Assembly (NCBI RefSeq): GCF_031880315.1
Contig: NZ_CP134771.1
Span: 744,001-808,000, forward strand
Length of the DNA stretch: 64,000 nt
DNA from: Pseudomonas baltica
GTDB taxonomy: Bacteria > Pseudomonadota > Gammaproteobacteria > Pseudomonadales > Pseudomonadaceae
Direction: 5' to 3'
The translations under genes and the position numbers were made by a program. This document shows, in pieces, positions 1 through 8,671 of the stretch; positions within the stretch are counted from its first letter, which is position 1, and the number at the start of each line of letters is the position of its first letter. A model generated the notes under the pieces. It saw nothing but the letters and a program-made list of their open reading frames with translations, did no database searches and was not told where the DNA came from.

Positions 1-1
1 T

Positions 2-265
2 CTGCGCTTCAGCCCCTACGGCACCGCGTTCCTCACCGATGCGATCATCGTGCAACGCTACATCGAGGTGCAGAGTCGGCTGTTGCGCATCATGGCCGTG
101 GTGAAGGTGCGCGCCAGCGCCCACAGCGATGAGTTGCGCCAATACCGGATCGATGACCAAGGCTTGCAGATCGGCGACAGAGTTGCGGATCGCGAAGGGC
201 TGCTGGGCGGCAGCCCCACCCGGCAACACGTCAGCCTGGCGCCAGCGGGAGAGGACAATGTGTGA
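2..265 (+). CDS. KaiC-like RecA/RAD55 ATPase, C-terminal end (partial at left edge)
   Basis: The frame is open from the left edge to a TGA at 263-265, so only the last 87 residues of a larger gene are present. The visible part runs through a beta-rich segment (LTDAIIVQRYIEVQSRLLR), then AVVKVRASAHSDELRQYRI and a short GLQIG strand. This matches the end of KaiC-type ATPase domains, where the Lys-Arg and His-Asp residues of the VVKxRxxxH stretch are conserved. The Walker motifs lie outside the window, so the ATPase cannot be checked. Six bases separate it from the downstream histidine kinase on the same strand. KaiC-like proteins paired with histidine kinases are common in pseudomonads, and a shared signalling role is inferred. 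A generic RAD55 ATPase is the alternative. Confidence 0.72.
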   Translation: MRFSPYGTAFLTDAIIVQRYIEVQSRLLRIMAVVKVRASAHSDELRQYRIDDQGLQIGDRVADREGLLGGSPTRQHVSLAPAGEDNV

Positions 266-271
266 ACTGCC

Positions 272-1279
272 ATGAAAGAGCTGGAACTGCAGATGGCCAG
301 CGCCACCAGCGAGCTGCAGCTGCTCGGGGAGAAGACCCTCGAAGCCCGCACGGTGCTGGCGGCACTGCAACGCACCCTGGTCGAGACCCAGGACCGCATC
401 AGCGACCGACAGAACATCGCGCAGTTGCTCGAAGCCAACGAGCAACTGGTCATCGCCATTCTTTCGGCGCAGTCCGAGGTGGCCGACGCCCCCGTCATAC
501 CCGGTCCTGCACAGGCGCCGCAGCTGCGCGAAGCCAATGAGCAGCTGACCATCGCGGCACTCAGCGCGCAAAACCTTCAAGGGCTGGCCGAACGCGCCCT
601 GGCCCAGGAGCGCAAGATCCTCGCCATCGTTGCTCACGAGCTGCGCAACCCGCTGACCCCGATCAGCCTGATCGCCGGGCGCATCGCCAAGGTGTCGAGC
701 ACCGAACTGCCCCGCTTGCAGGCGCTGCTGGAAGGCCAGGTGAGCTACATGGCGCGCCTGGTGGACGACCTGCTGGATGTATCGCGGGCCACCACCGGCA
801 AGCTGCGCCTGCAACTGCAACCGCTGGATATCGTGCCGTTGGTCAGGACGGTGGTCGACAGCTGCCTGCCGGTGATCGAGCAGCGGCAGTTGGCATTTTC
901 CAGCGACTTGCCCGACCACCCCTTGCGAATCAACGGCGATACGGTACGACTGACTCAAGTCGTCACCAACATCATCACCAACGCGGCCAAATACACCCCC
1001 CGCGGTGGCGCGGTACAGCTGTCGATGCACGCTGAAGACGGTGTGGTGATGCTGAGCATCGCCGACAACGGCATTGGCATCTCCCCCGAGGCGCTCTCGG
1101 AGATATTCGAGCCCTTTGTCCAGGACACCCAGGCGGTGGGCTTCAATGGCGCGGGCCTGGGGATAGGGCTGACGGTGGTGCGTGAACTGGTAGAGGCCCA
1201 CGGCGGCGCAGTGGTCGCGCTCAGCGACGGGCCGAACCAGGGCAGCACGTTTATCGTGACGTTGCCGCTGCTGGGTTGA
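272..1279 (+). CDS. Sensor histidine kinase without a sensor domain (HisKA-HATPase)
   Basis: The product has 335 residues. The first ~115 are rich in Glu, Gln, Leu and Ala and look like a coiled coil containing two similar blocks (LLEANEQLVIAILSAQ and LREANEQLTIAALSAQ). A HisKA dimerisation domain follows with the phospho-acceptor H-box AIVAHELRNPLTPI, then an HATPase_c domain with N box (IITNAAKYTPRGG), G1 (DNGIG) and G2 (GAGLGIGL). No transmembrane segment, PAS, GAF or receiver domain is seen, so it is probably cytosolic and takes its signal from a partner. The obvious partner is the KaiC-like ATPase ending six bases upstream. The coiled coil may be the docking surface, which is inference. 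Another in-frame start further upstream is unlikely because the KaiC-like frame occupies that DNA. Confidence 0.88.
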   Translation: MKELELQMASATSELQLLGEKTLEARTVLAALQRTLVETQDRISDRQNIAQLLEANEQLVIAILSAQSEVADAPVIPGPAQAPQLREANEQLTIAALSAQNLQGLAERALAQERKILAIVAHELRNPLTPISLIAGRIAKVSSTELPRLQALLEGQVSYMARLVDDLLDVSRATTGKLRLQLQPLDIVPLVRTVVDSCLPVIEQRQLAFSSDLPDHPLRINGDTVRLTQVVTNIITNAAKYTPRGGAVQLSMHAEDGVVMLSIADNGIGISPEALSEIFEPFVQDTQAVGFNGAGLGIGLTVVRELVEAHGGAVVALSDGPNQGSTFIVTLPLLG

Positions 1280-1303
1280 GTCGGTGCGGCAGCCCTGAGC
1301 GGG

Positions 1304-2029
1304 TCAAGATGCCGTCATCCGCTCCAGACTATTACTCAAATGCAGCCACATCGCCGCCCGCGCCGCGTCCGGATCCTGGCGGCGAATGGCCTTGAGAATG
1401 GCCTCGTGCTCCTGATTGGCCTGGCGACCGAACGGGGTCAGGTCGGTGGCGCCCCGCTCCTGCGCATTGATGCGGGTGCGCGGAATTACAGAGCTGCCGA
1501 GATGATGGATGATGTCGGTGAAGTACACGTTGCCGGTCGCCTCGGCGATCAGTCGATGGAAACGCACATCGGCCTCGACGCTGCTGTCGTTGTTGGTCAA
1601 CGAGTTCTGATAATCATCCAGTGCCTGGCGCATCTGCAGCAGTTGCGCCTCGCTGCGACGCACGGCCGCCAGGGCCGCGGCTTGAGTCTCCAGGCCCAGG
1701 CGCAGTTCGAGGATGCCGCGCACGCTGAGCTCGGTATCGCGGGTCAGGTGCAAGCCCTGGCGCTCGTCGCGTGCCAATACGAAGGTGCCGATACCGTGTC
1801 GGGTTTCCACCAGCCCTGAGGCCTGCAGTTGGGAAATCGCCTCGCGCACCACGGTGCGGCTGACGCCATGCTCACGCACCAGGGTCGATTCGGAAGGCAT
1901 CTTTTCGCCGGGAGCGATCTGGCCGAGGCGGATGCGCTGGATCAGCCCGGCCACGATTTCGTGTGCCAGGCCGGGGGAACGCTTGCGATCGGGAGCTTGG
2001 GGTTCGTCTTGCATGGCGGGGTCCGTCAT
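1304..2029 (-). CDS. FadR-subfamily GntR transcriptional regulator, probable regulator of the glucarate genes
   Basis: The product is about 241 residues. A winged-helix GntR DNA-binding domain comes first (GEKMPSESTLVREHGVSRTVVREAISQLQ, given here by its key residues PSE, VSRTVVREAI and the wing GIGTFV). An all-helical FCD effector domain follows, with Asp/His positions typical of metal-assisted ligand binding (DVRFHRLI near the middle, NQEHEAIL and AAMWLHL near the end). I placed the start at 2029. The ATG at 2014 is nearly as good, and the longer open frame back to 2101 runs into the promoter region. The gene is divergent from the MFS transporter and glucarate dehydratase genes, the classic arrangement for a local FadR-type repressor of sugar-acid catabolism. 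The ligand is inferred, not shown. Confidence 0.88.
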   Translation of the reverse strand: MTDPAMQDEPQAPDRKRSPGLAHEIVAGLIQRIRLGQIAPGEKMPSESTLVREHGVSRTVVREAISQLQASGLVETRHGIGTFVLARDERQGLHLTRDTELSVRGILELRLGLETQAAALAAVRRSEAQLLQMRQALDDYQNSLTNNDSSVEADVRFHRLIAEATGNVYFTDIIHHLGSSVIPRTRINAQERGATDLTPFGRQANQEHEAILKAIRRQDPDAARAAMWLHLSNSLERMTAS

Positions 2030-2345
2030 CTTCAGTGGGCGGATATTAGCACCTGTGGCCTGGCGGTTCAGCGGCGCTGCGGCGGGCCCCTTCGCGAGCA
2101 CGCTTTGTTTCTACAGGGTGCGCAGTGCCAGCAGCGAAAGGGTCAATAAAGAGACTCTCCAGCTCGTCAGACAACTAAAGATCAAAACAAATATCACCCA
2201 ATGGTTATTGCATAAAATCAGAATCAACTCGTATGATGTCCGTCATCCGGACGCCACTGGCTGGCCATGACGTCCTGACTCAGCCAGCGGCTTGATCCGC
2301 CAGCGCCTGCAGTCCCCATAAAAATAATCAGCGGGAGTTCCGACT
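2030..2345. promoter_or_regulatory. Divergent intergenic region between the FadR-type regulator and the sugar-acid genes
   Basis: This 316-bp region holds no convincing gene. The half next to the transporter is clearly AT-richer (about 2160-2240) than its surroundings and contains the candidate promoter and operator listed separately. The half next to the regulator is GC-rich and shows no clear promoter. The ribosome-binding site GGGAG at 2333-2337 lies eight bases before the GTG start of the transporter gene. Confidence 0.6.
2208..2246 (+). promoter_or_regulatory. Candidate sigma70 promoter with an overlapping palindromic operator
   Basis: A -35 hexamer TTGCAT (2208-2213) is followed after 18 bases by a -10 hexamer TATGAT (2232-2237). 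The interrupted palindrome ATGA-TGTCCG-TCAT (2233-2246) overlaps the -10, the position expected for a repressor site. FadR-type GntR proteins bind short palindromes of this size, so the divergent regulator is the natural candidate. The promoter is read from consensus match only. The assignment of the operator to this regulator is inference. Confidence 0.45.
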
Positions 2346-3710
2346 GTGCATGACTCAACCAACGCCCCTACTGCGTCCGCGGGCAACCCCGTGCTGGCGC
2401 GGGCCATCTCCAAGGTCAAGCGGCATGTCCTGCCGCTGTTCGTCATCATGTTCATCGTCAACTACCTCGACCGCGTCAATATCGGCTTCGTGCGCACGCA
2501 CATGGAGCACGATCTGGGCATCGGTGCAGCGGCCTACGGCTTTGGCGCCGGGTTGTTCTTCATCGGCTATGCGCTATTTGAAGTACCCTCCAACATGCTG
2601 CTGCAGAAGGTCGGCGCCCGCCTGTGGCTGACCCGCATCATGTTCACCTGGGGCGTCACCGCGACGCTGATGGCCTTCATCCAGAACGAAACCCACTTCT
2701 ACATCCTGCGCTTTCTGCTGGGCGTGGCCGAAGCCGGGTTCTTCCCTGGGGTGATCTACTACTTCACCCGTTGGTTGCCAGGCGTCGAGCGCGGCAAGGC
2801 GATCGCCATCTTCCTCAGCGGTTCGGCACTGGCTTCGCTGATCAGCGGCCCGCTGTCCGGCGTGCTGTTGCAAATTACCGGGCTGGGCCTGCATGGCTGG
2901 CAGTGGATGTACATCATCGAAGGCCTGGCCTCGGTGGCGCTGTGCGTGTTCGTGTGGTTCTGGCTCGACTCCAAACCCCATGATGCCAAGTGGCTGAGCG
3001 CTGAGGAGAAGGATGCCCTGGTGGGTGAAATCGACCGCGAACAGCGCGAGCGCGATGCTGCCACCACCGTCAGACCGACCATCGGCATGCTCCTCAAGGA
3101 CCGCCAGATCATGCTGTTCTGCGCGCTGTACTTCTGCATTCAGCTGACCATCTACGCCGCCACCTTCTGGCTGCCCAGCATCATCAAGAAAATGGGCGAC
3201 CTCAGCGACATTCAGGTGGGCTTCTACAACTCCATCCCCTGGCTGATCTCGATCGTGGCGATGTACGCCTTCGCTTCGCTGTCGGGCAAGTTCAAGTTCC
3301 AGCAGGCCTGGGTCGCCTCGGCGCTGCTGATCGCGGCGCTGGGCATGTTCCTGTCGACCACCGGCGGGCCGATCTTCGCCTTTATCGCCATCTGCTTCGC
3401 GGCGATTGGTTTCAAGTCGGCCTCGTCGCTGTTCTGGCCGATCCCCCAGGGCTACCTGGATGCACGCATCGCTGCAGCAGTGATTGCCCTGATCAACTCG
3501 ATCGGCAACCTCGGCGGCTTCGTAGCGCCAGCCACCTTCGGCTTCCTCGAGCAATCCACCGGCTCGATTCAAGGCGGCCTCTACGGCCTGGCCGGGACCT
3601 CGGTGATCGCCGCGATCCTGGTGTTCTTCGCCCGCACGCTGCCCAAGCCGAGTGCCGCCGTTACCCCTACCACACCGACCGCCGCTGCGACGCTGGGCAA
3701 GTCGCACTGA
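2346..3710 (+). CDS. MFS transporter of the anion:cation symporter family, probable glucarate/galactarate permease
   Basis: The product has 454 residues with about twelve hydrophobic segments and the MFS family features [10 protein letters not shown] in helix 1 and a GxFFPG-type motif ([16 protein letters not shown]) in helix 4. These are typical of the phthalate/hexuronate/D-galactonate symporter group that includes GudP. The start is a GTG at 2346, supported by GGGAG eight bases upstream. An ATG at 2350 is in another frame. It is followed after 28 bases by gudD on the same strand, so uptake of glucarate or galactarate for that dehydratase is the most likely role. Related transporters carry other sugar acids or aromatic acids, so the substrate rests on context. 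Confidence 0.88.
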   Translation: MHDSTNAPTASAGNPVLARAISKVKRHVLPLFVIMFIVNYLDRVNIGFVRTHMEHDLGIGAAAYGFGAGLFFIGYALFEVPSNMLLQKVGARLWLTRIMFTWGVTATLMAFIQNETHFYILRFLLGVAEAGFFPGVIYYFTRWLPGVERGKAIAIFLSGSALASLISGPLSGVLLQITGLGLHGWQWMYIIEGLASVALCVFVWFWLDSKPHDAKWLSAEEKDALVGEIDREQRERDAATTVRPTIGMLLKDRQIMLFCALYFCIQLTIYAATFWLPSIIKKMGDLSDIQVGFYNSIPWLISIVAMYAFASLSGKFKFQQAWVASALLIAALGMFLSTTGGPIFAFIAICFAAIGFKSASSLFWPIPQGYLDARIAAAVIALINSIGNLGGFVAPATFGFLEQSTGSIQGGLYGLAGTSVIAAILVFFARTLPKPSAAVTPTTPTAAATLGKSH

Positions 3711-3738
3711 ACGACTGCATGAACAAGGACCCGACACC

Positions 3739-5091
3739 ATGAATACAGAACTCCAGTACCACGCCAGCAAAGCTCCCGTCGTCACCAGCCTGCAGGTCAT
3801 CCCTGTAGCCGGCCACGACAGCATGCTGATGAACCTCAGCGGCGCCCATGGCCCGTTCTTCACCCGCAACATCGTGATTCTCAAGGACAGCGCCGGTAAC
3901 ACCGGCGTCGGCGAAGTCCCCGGCGGCGAGCGCATCCGCGAGACCCTCGAAGACGCCCGCAGCCTGGTGGTCGGCCAGCCCATCGGCCAGTACCAGCGCA
4001 TCCTCAACCAGATGCGCAGCACCTTCGCCGCTCGCGACTCCGGCGGTCGCGGCCTGCAGACCTTCGACCTGCGCATCACCATCCACGCCGTCACCGCCAT
4101 GGAAGCCGCCTTGCTCGACCTGCTCGGCCAGTTCCTCGAAGTCCCGGTCGCCGCCCTGCTCGGCGAAGGCCAGCAGCGCGATGCGGTGAAGATGCTCGGC
4201 TACCTGTTCTACATCGGCGACCGCAACGCCACCGACCTGGCCTACCGCAACGAAGCCGACGCCAGCGACGACTGGTTGCGCCTGCGTCACGAGCAAGCCA
4301 TGACCCCCGAGGCCGTGGTGCGCCTGGCCGAAGCCGCGAAAGCCAGGTATGGCTTCAACGACTTCAAACTCAAAGGCGGCGTGCTGCGGGGCGCCGAGGA
4401 AATCGAAGCGGTCACCGCCCTGGCCGAGCGCTTCCCGGATGCGCGCATCACCCTCGACCCCAACGGCGCCTGGTCCCTCAAAGAAGCCATCAGCCTGTGC
4501 CGCGACCAACATCACGTGCTGGCCTATGCCGAAGACCCGTGCGGCGCCGAAAACGGCTACTCGGGCCGTGAAGTCATGGCCGAATTCCGCCGCGCCACCG
4601 GCCTGCCGACCGCCACCAACATGATCGCCACCGACTGGCGCGAAATGGGCCACGCCATCCAGCTGCAATCGGTGGATATCCCGCTGGCCGACCCACACTT
4701 CTGGACCATGCAGGGCTCGGTACGGGTCGCGCAGATGTGCCACGAATGGGGCCTGACCTGGGGCTCGCACTCCAACAACCACTTCGACATTTCGCTGGCG
4801 ATGTTCACCCAGGTGGCCGCCGCCGCACCGGGCGAGATCACCGCGATCGACACCCACTGGATCTGGCAGGACGGCCAGCGCCTGACCAAGGCCCCGCTGC
4901 AGATTGTCGACGGCTTGGTCAAGGTGCCGGCCAAGCCGGGCCTGGGCGTGGACATCGACATGGATGCCGTGGCCAAGGCTCACGAGTTGTACAAGGGCAT
5001 GGGCCTGGGCGCGCGGGATGACAGCGTGGCCATGCAGTTCCTGATTCCGGGTTGGCGCTTCGATAACAAGGCGCCTTGCCTGGTACGTTGA
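3739..5091 (+). CDS. gudD: Glucarate dehydratase
   Basis: The product is 450 residues, the usual size for this enolase-superfamily enzyme, which converts D-glucarate (and often L-idarate) to 5-keto-4-deoxy-D-glucarate. The N-terminal capping domain is followed by the barrel. It shows the Lys general base in FKLKGG, metal-ligand acidic residues in [10 protein letters not shown] and in YAEDPCG, and the His-containing strand [18 protein letters not shown] with the catalytic His. The ATG at 3739 has AAGGAC upstream; the 29 residues of open frame before it lie over the transporter gene end. It shares an operon with the MFS transporter. The next enzyme of the pathway (5-keto-4-deoxyglucarate dehydratase/aldolase) is not in the window. 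Confidence 0.95.
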   Translation: MNTELQYHASKAPVVTSLQVIPVAGHDSMLMNLSGAHGPFFTRNIVILKDSAGNTGVGEVPGGERIRETLEDARSLVVGQPIGQYQRILNQMRSTFAARDSGGRGLQTFDLRITIHAVTAMEAALLDLLGQFLEVPVAALLGEGQQRDAVKMLGYLFYIGDRNATDLAYRNEADASDDWLRLRHEQAMTPEAVVRLAEAAKARYGFNDFKLKGGVLRGAEEIEAVTALAERFPDARITLDPNGAWSLKEAISLCRDQHHVLAYAEDPCGAENGYSGREVMAEFRRATGLPTATNMIATDWREMGHAIQLQSVDIPLADPHFWTMQGSVRVAQMCHEWGLTWGSHSNNHFDISLAMFTQVAAAAPGEITAIDTHWIWQDGQRLTKAPLQIVDGLVKVPAKPGLGVDIDMDAVAKAHELYKGMGLGARDDSVAMQFLIPGWRFDNKAPCLVR

Positions 5092-5103
5092 CTCGATCGA
5101 GGA

Positions 5104-5129
5104 TGGCCACGGCAGCTGCCGCGGCCATT
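5104..5129. terminator. Perfect hairpin after gudD
   Basis: ATGGCC and GGCCAT flank an inner CGGCAGCTGCCG, giving an almost uninterrupted GC-rich palindrome 13 bases past the gudD stop. No T-run follows, so a simple intrinsic terminator is not fully supported. It sits between convergent operons and could stop both. Confidence 0.5.
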
Positions 5130-5247
5130 ATCCAACAAGCTTCACGCGTTCAGCGACAGCGGTGATTTCCACCAGGGCACCGTAATGAAGCTGGCCGCAA
5201 GTGAGCCGCAGCGACCAGCAGCGCCCGGCGATACGTTGCCCGCCGGT

Positions 5248-6879
5248 CTAGGCGCAGGACTGCGCCAGCAGTTGCCCGCCTTCCAGCAGCCCGGCGCCGG
5301 GAATACTGCCCAGCAACTGGCGCGTGTAGGCATGTGCCGGCTGCTCGAACAACTGCTGGCAGGGCCCCTGCTCCACCACCTTGCCAGCGCGCATCACCAC
5401 CACCTGATCGGACAACCGCCGCACGGTCGCCAAATCATGGGAAATGAACAGATAGCTGAGGCCCAGACGCTGTTGCAGTTCGTCCAGCAAGGCAACGATC
5501 TGCGCCTGCACCAAGGCATCCAGTGCCGACAGGGGCTCATCGAGCACGATCAGCTCCGGCTCCAGCGCCAGGGCGCGGGCAATCGCTACACGCTGGCGCT
5601 GGCCGCCGGACAGCTGCGCCGGGCGAGTATCGAGTAGCTGCGTCGGCAGGTGGACCTGTTCGAGCAGGCTGGCGGCACGCGCCCGTTGCGTGGCGCGATC
5701 ACCGATACCGAACGCGTGCAGCGGCTCGCTGATGATCTGCGCCAGAGTGAGGCGCGGATTCAACGAGGCATAGGGGTTCTGATACACCACCTGAATGCGT
5801 CGGCGCAGGGCTTGCCATTGCCGCCGGTTGAAGGTGGTCACCTCCTCGCCGGCAAAATGCACCTGGCCGTGGTCAGCACGTTCGAGCCCCAGCAGCAGCC
5901 TGGCGGTGGTCGACTTGCCCGATCCGGACTGCCCCACCAGGCTGGTGGTACTGCCCTTGGCGATGGTGAACGAGACGTCGTCGACAGCTGCGGGTTGCGG
6001 GTTGAACCAGCTCGAGAACGACTTGACCAGCCCGCTCGCCCGCAGGATCACCGGGGCGTCATGGCGCACGCTTTGCCGGGCCACCAGCACCTGGCGGGCG
6101 GGGGCGGCTTCCAGCAACGCGCGGGTATAGACCTGCCGCGGCGCGGTGAACACCTGCCTGGCCGGCCCGGCCTCGACGACGCGACCACCCTGCATCACGA
6201 TCAGATGATCAGCGCGCTCCAGCGCCACGCCCAGGTCATGGGTGATCAGCACCACCGCGCTGTTGCGCTCGCGGGCCAGCTGTTGCAGGCAATCGAGCAC
6301 CTGGCGCTGCACCTCGGCATCCAGGGCGCTGGTGGGTTCGTCGGCGATGATCAGCGGCGGATCGTTGGCCACGGCCATGGCGATCAGCACGCGCTGGCGC
6401 ATGCCGCCCGACAGCTGATGCGGATAGCGCCGCTGCAAACGATGCGCCTGCGCCAGGCCGACACGCGTGAGTAGCTCGACGCAGCGCTCGCGGGCCAGGC
6501 GACGGGGTACACCGTGCACGGTCATGGCTTCGATCAGTTGCTCGCCGATGCGCTTGACCGGGTCCAGCGACTGGCCCGGGTCCTGGGGCACGAAACCTAC
6601 GGTGCGCCCGCGCAGGGTTTTCCAGAGTGCCTCGCTGGCGTCGGTCAGGTCATGGCCCGCCATGATCAGCCGCCCGCCCGTCAGCCGTGCGTTGTCGGCA
6701 AGCAAACCGATCAGCGCCGAGGCAGTGGTGGATTTGCCCGAGCCGGACGCACCGACGATGGCCAGCACCTCGCCTGCCGCCACCGTGAAACTGACCTCAC
6801 TGATGCCGGGCACAGGGCCGGCGTGAGTGTGGTAATCGATGCTCAAGTCCTGGACCTGCAAAACGTTGTCGGCACTCAT
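5248..6879 (-). CDS. Dual-ATPase subunit of a peptide/nickel-family ABC importer
   Basis: The product is about 543 residues with two complete ABC ATPase cassettes fused head to tail, as in GsiA or YejF. Cassette 1 has Walker A GASGSGKSTT, signature LSGGMRQRV and Walker B LIIADEPT. Cassette 2 has Walker A GQSGSGKSTT, signature LSGGQRQRV and Walker B LIVLDEP. Each ends in the oligopeptide-transporter ATPase tail that contacts the other half. The start at 6879 overlaps the stop of the upstream permease as ATGA; the open frame reaching 7023 runs back into that permease. It is the last gene of an eight-gene operon. The transported solute is unknown; the neighbouring monooxygenase suggests an organosulfur, peptide-like or nitrogenous compound (inference). 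Confidence 0.93.
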   Translation of the reverse strand: MSADNVLQVQDLSIDYHTHAGPVPGISEVSFTVAAGEVLAIVGASGSGKSTTASALIGLLADNARLTGGRLIMAGHDLTDASEALWKTLRGRTVGFVPQDPGQSLDPVKRIGEQLIEAMTVHGVPRRLARERCVELLTRVGLAQAHRLQRRYPHQLSGGMRQRVLIAMAVANDPPLIIADEPTSALDAEVQRQVLDCLQQLARERNSAVVLITHDLGVALERADHLIVMQGGRVVEAGPARQVFTAPRQVYTRALLEAAPARQVLVARQSVRHDAPVILRASGLVKSFSSWFNPQPAAVDDVSFTIAKGSTTSLVGQSGSGKSTTARLLLGLERADHGQVHFAGEEVTTFNRRQWQALRRRIQVVYQNPYASLNPRLTLAQIISEPLHAFGIGDRATQRARAASLLEQVHLPTQLLDTRPAQLSGGQRQRVAIARALALEPELIVLDEPLSALDALVQAQIVALLDELQQRLGLSYLFISHDLATVRRLSDQVVVMRAGKVVEQGPCQQLFEQPAHAYTRQLLGSIPGAGLLEGGQLLAQSCA

Positions 6880-7688
6880 GGTCTTACCTCGTTGTACTGT
6901 TGCAGCGCGCGCCCCAACTGGTTGGCAGCCACCACCGTGCAGGCCACGACCAGCCCGGGCAGGCTGGTGTACCACCAAGCCGCGAGCAGATAGTTGCGCC
7001 CCTCCGACACCAGCAAACCCCATTCCGGTTGCGGCGGCGGCGCGCCGAAGCCGAGGAAACTCAGGGCCGACACCGCCAGTACCGCGCTACCGAATTCCAG
7101 TGCCGCCAAGGCCAGCACCGGCCCGGTGGCGTGGGGCAGGATGTGCCGGGCAATCACCGTCCAGGGCCCGACGCCGCAGGCATGCGCTGCCTCGACGAAG
7201 GTGCTGGCCTGCCAACGCATGACCTCGCCGCGCACCAGCCGGGCAAACGTGGCCACCGACGACAACCCCACCGCCAAGGCGATATTGACCGTGCCGAAGC
7301 CCAGCACGGTAATCACCGCCATGGCCAGCAATAGGGTCGGGATGGCCATCAACACTTCGACGATGCGCATCAGCAAGCCATCGACCCAACCGCCGAAGAA
7401 TCCGGCCAGCACGCCCAGGACGATGCCGCACAGCAACGCGATCAACACCGCCAGCAGGGTCGCGCGCAGCGACAGCCCGGCACCGTGCACAGTGCGGCTG
7501 TACAGGTCGCGGCCCAGTTGATCGGTGCCGAACCAATGCGCGGCGCCGGGGGCCTGCAAGGCATGGGCCGGCACGCCCAACAGAGGGTCCTGCTGGGCGA
7601 ACAGATCCGGCCACAGTGCCCAGCCGATCGCCAGCGCCAGCACGATCAAGCCCAATGGCAACAGCGGCCGACGCCGCCACAGGTTCAT
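6876..7688 (-). CDS. ABC importer permease, DppC/GsiD-like
   Basis: This 270-residue inner-membrane protein has an N-terminal helix, then the short periplasmic stretch ending HWFGTDQLGRDLYSRTVHGA that is diagnostic of DppC-type permeases, and about five further helices. The cytoplasmic EAA loop (FVEAAHACGVGPWTVIARHILP) couples it to the ATPase. Its start and stop overlap the neighbouring genes by four bases (ATGA), so the three transport genes are translationally coupled. It would pair with the DppB-like permease to form the channel. No odd features. Confidence 0.93.
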   Translation of the reverse strand: MNLWRRRPLLPLGLIVLALAIGWALWPDLFAQQDPLLGVPAHALQAPGAAHWFGTDQLGRDLYSRTVHGAGLSLRATLLAVLIALLCGIVLGVLAGFFGGWVDGLLMRIVEVLMAIPTLLLAMAVITVLGFGTVNIALAVGLSSVATFARLVRGEVMRWQASTFVEAAHACGVGPWTVIARHILPHATGPVLALAALEFGSAVLAVSALSFLGFGAPPPQPEWGLLVSEGRNYLLAAWWYTSLPGLVVACTVVAANQLGRALQQYNEVRP

Positions 7689-8671
7689 CGGGCACCGCCC
7701 AGGCGCGGATCAAGCAAGGGATACAAGGCGTCGACCAACAGGTTGACGCTGACGAAAATCAGCGCTGCCAGTAACACCACGCCCTGCACCATGGGAATGT
7801 CCTGAACGCTGACGGCGGCCTGGGCGAGACGCCCAATGCCCTCGCGGGAAAACACCGTCTCGGTGACCACCGAGCCGGCCAGCAGATTACCGACGATCAC
7901 CCCCGACAGACTCAGCACCGGTACCAGCGCGTTGTGCAGGCTATGGCGCAGCACCACCTGAATTCGTCCAAGGCCCTTGGCGCGTAGCACATCGATGAAG
8001 GGTTGACGGCCCACCGCCGCCAAAGACCGCGCCAGCACTTGAGCGATGACGGCCGAGGTCGGGATCGCCAGCGTCAGCGCGGGCAACACCAAAGAGGCCC
8101 AACCGCGATTGCCCATGGCCGGAAACCAGTGCCAGCCGAACGACAACCACTGCAACAGCAGCAGCCCCAGCCAGAACGTCGGCAGCGAAACCGCAACCGC
8201 CGGCAAGCCCAGCAACGCATCGCGCAACCAGCGCCAGCGACTCAACGTGGCCGCCAGTGCCAGGCTGACACCGGCCAGCAGCGACAAACCCAGCGCCACG
8301 ATGCTCAGCGCCGCAGTGGCCGGCAAGGCTTGCCACAACGCCGGCACCACTGGCTGGCCAGTCTGTATCGAACGGCCCAGGTCGAGCTGCAGCGCCCGGC
8401 CCAGGGCGATGGTGTATTGCGTGGCCAAGGGCTGGTCCAGATGATATTCGGCACGCAGTGCCGCCACCTGCTGCGCGTCCACCGCATTCTGTTCGCCGCT
8501 CTGGTTGAGCATGATGCTCACCGGGTCGCTGGGCAGCGCGTAGAGGATCAGGAACGACAAAGTGAAGGCCGCCCACAGCACCAGCGCGGCCTGGCCCACG
8601 CGTGCCAGCGCGCGCACCAGCAGCGCACCGATGGGAATGCGCGCGCGGGTCAAGGTCAGGGCCTGGCTCAT
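7685..8671 (-). CDS. ABC importer permease, DppB/GsiC-like
   Basis: The product is 328 residues with six predicted membrane helices. It has the DppB-type beginning (a helix followed by a long periplasmic loop containing YHLDQPLATQY and LDLGRS) and an EAA loop near residues 220-240 (FIDVLRAKGLGRIQVVLRHSL). This is the partner of the DppC-like permease encoded next. It overlaps both neighbours by ATGA. Substrate is undetermined from sequence. Confidence 0.93.
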   Translation of the reverse strand: MSQALTLTRARIPIGALLVRALARVGQAALVLWAAFTLSFLILYALPSDPVSIMLNQSGEQNAVDAQQVAALRAEYHLDQPLATQYTIALGRALQLDLGRSIQTGQPVVPALWQALPATAALSIVALGLSLLAGVSLALAATLSRWRWLRDALLGLPAVAVSLPTFWLGLLLLQWLSFGWHWFPAMGNRGWASLVLPALTLAIPTSAVIAQVLARSLAAVGRQPFIDVLRAKGLGRIQVVLRHSLHNALVPVLSLSGVIVGNLLAGSVVTETVFSREGIGRLAQAAVSVQDIPMVQGVVLLAALIFVSVNLLVDALYPLLDPRLGGAR

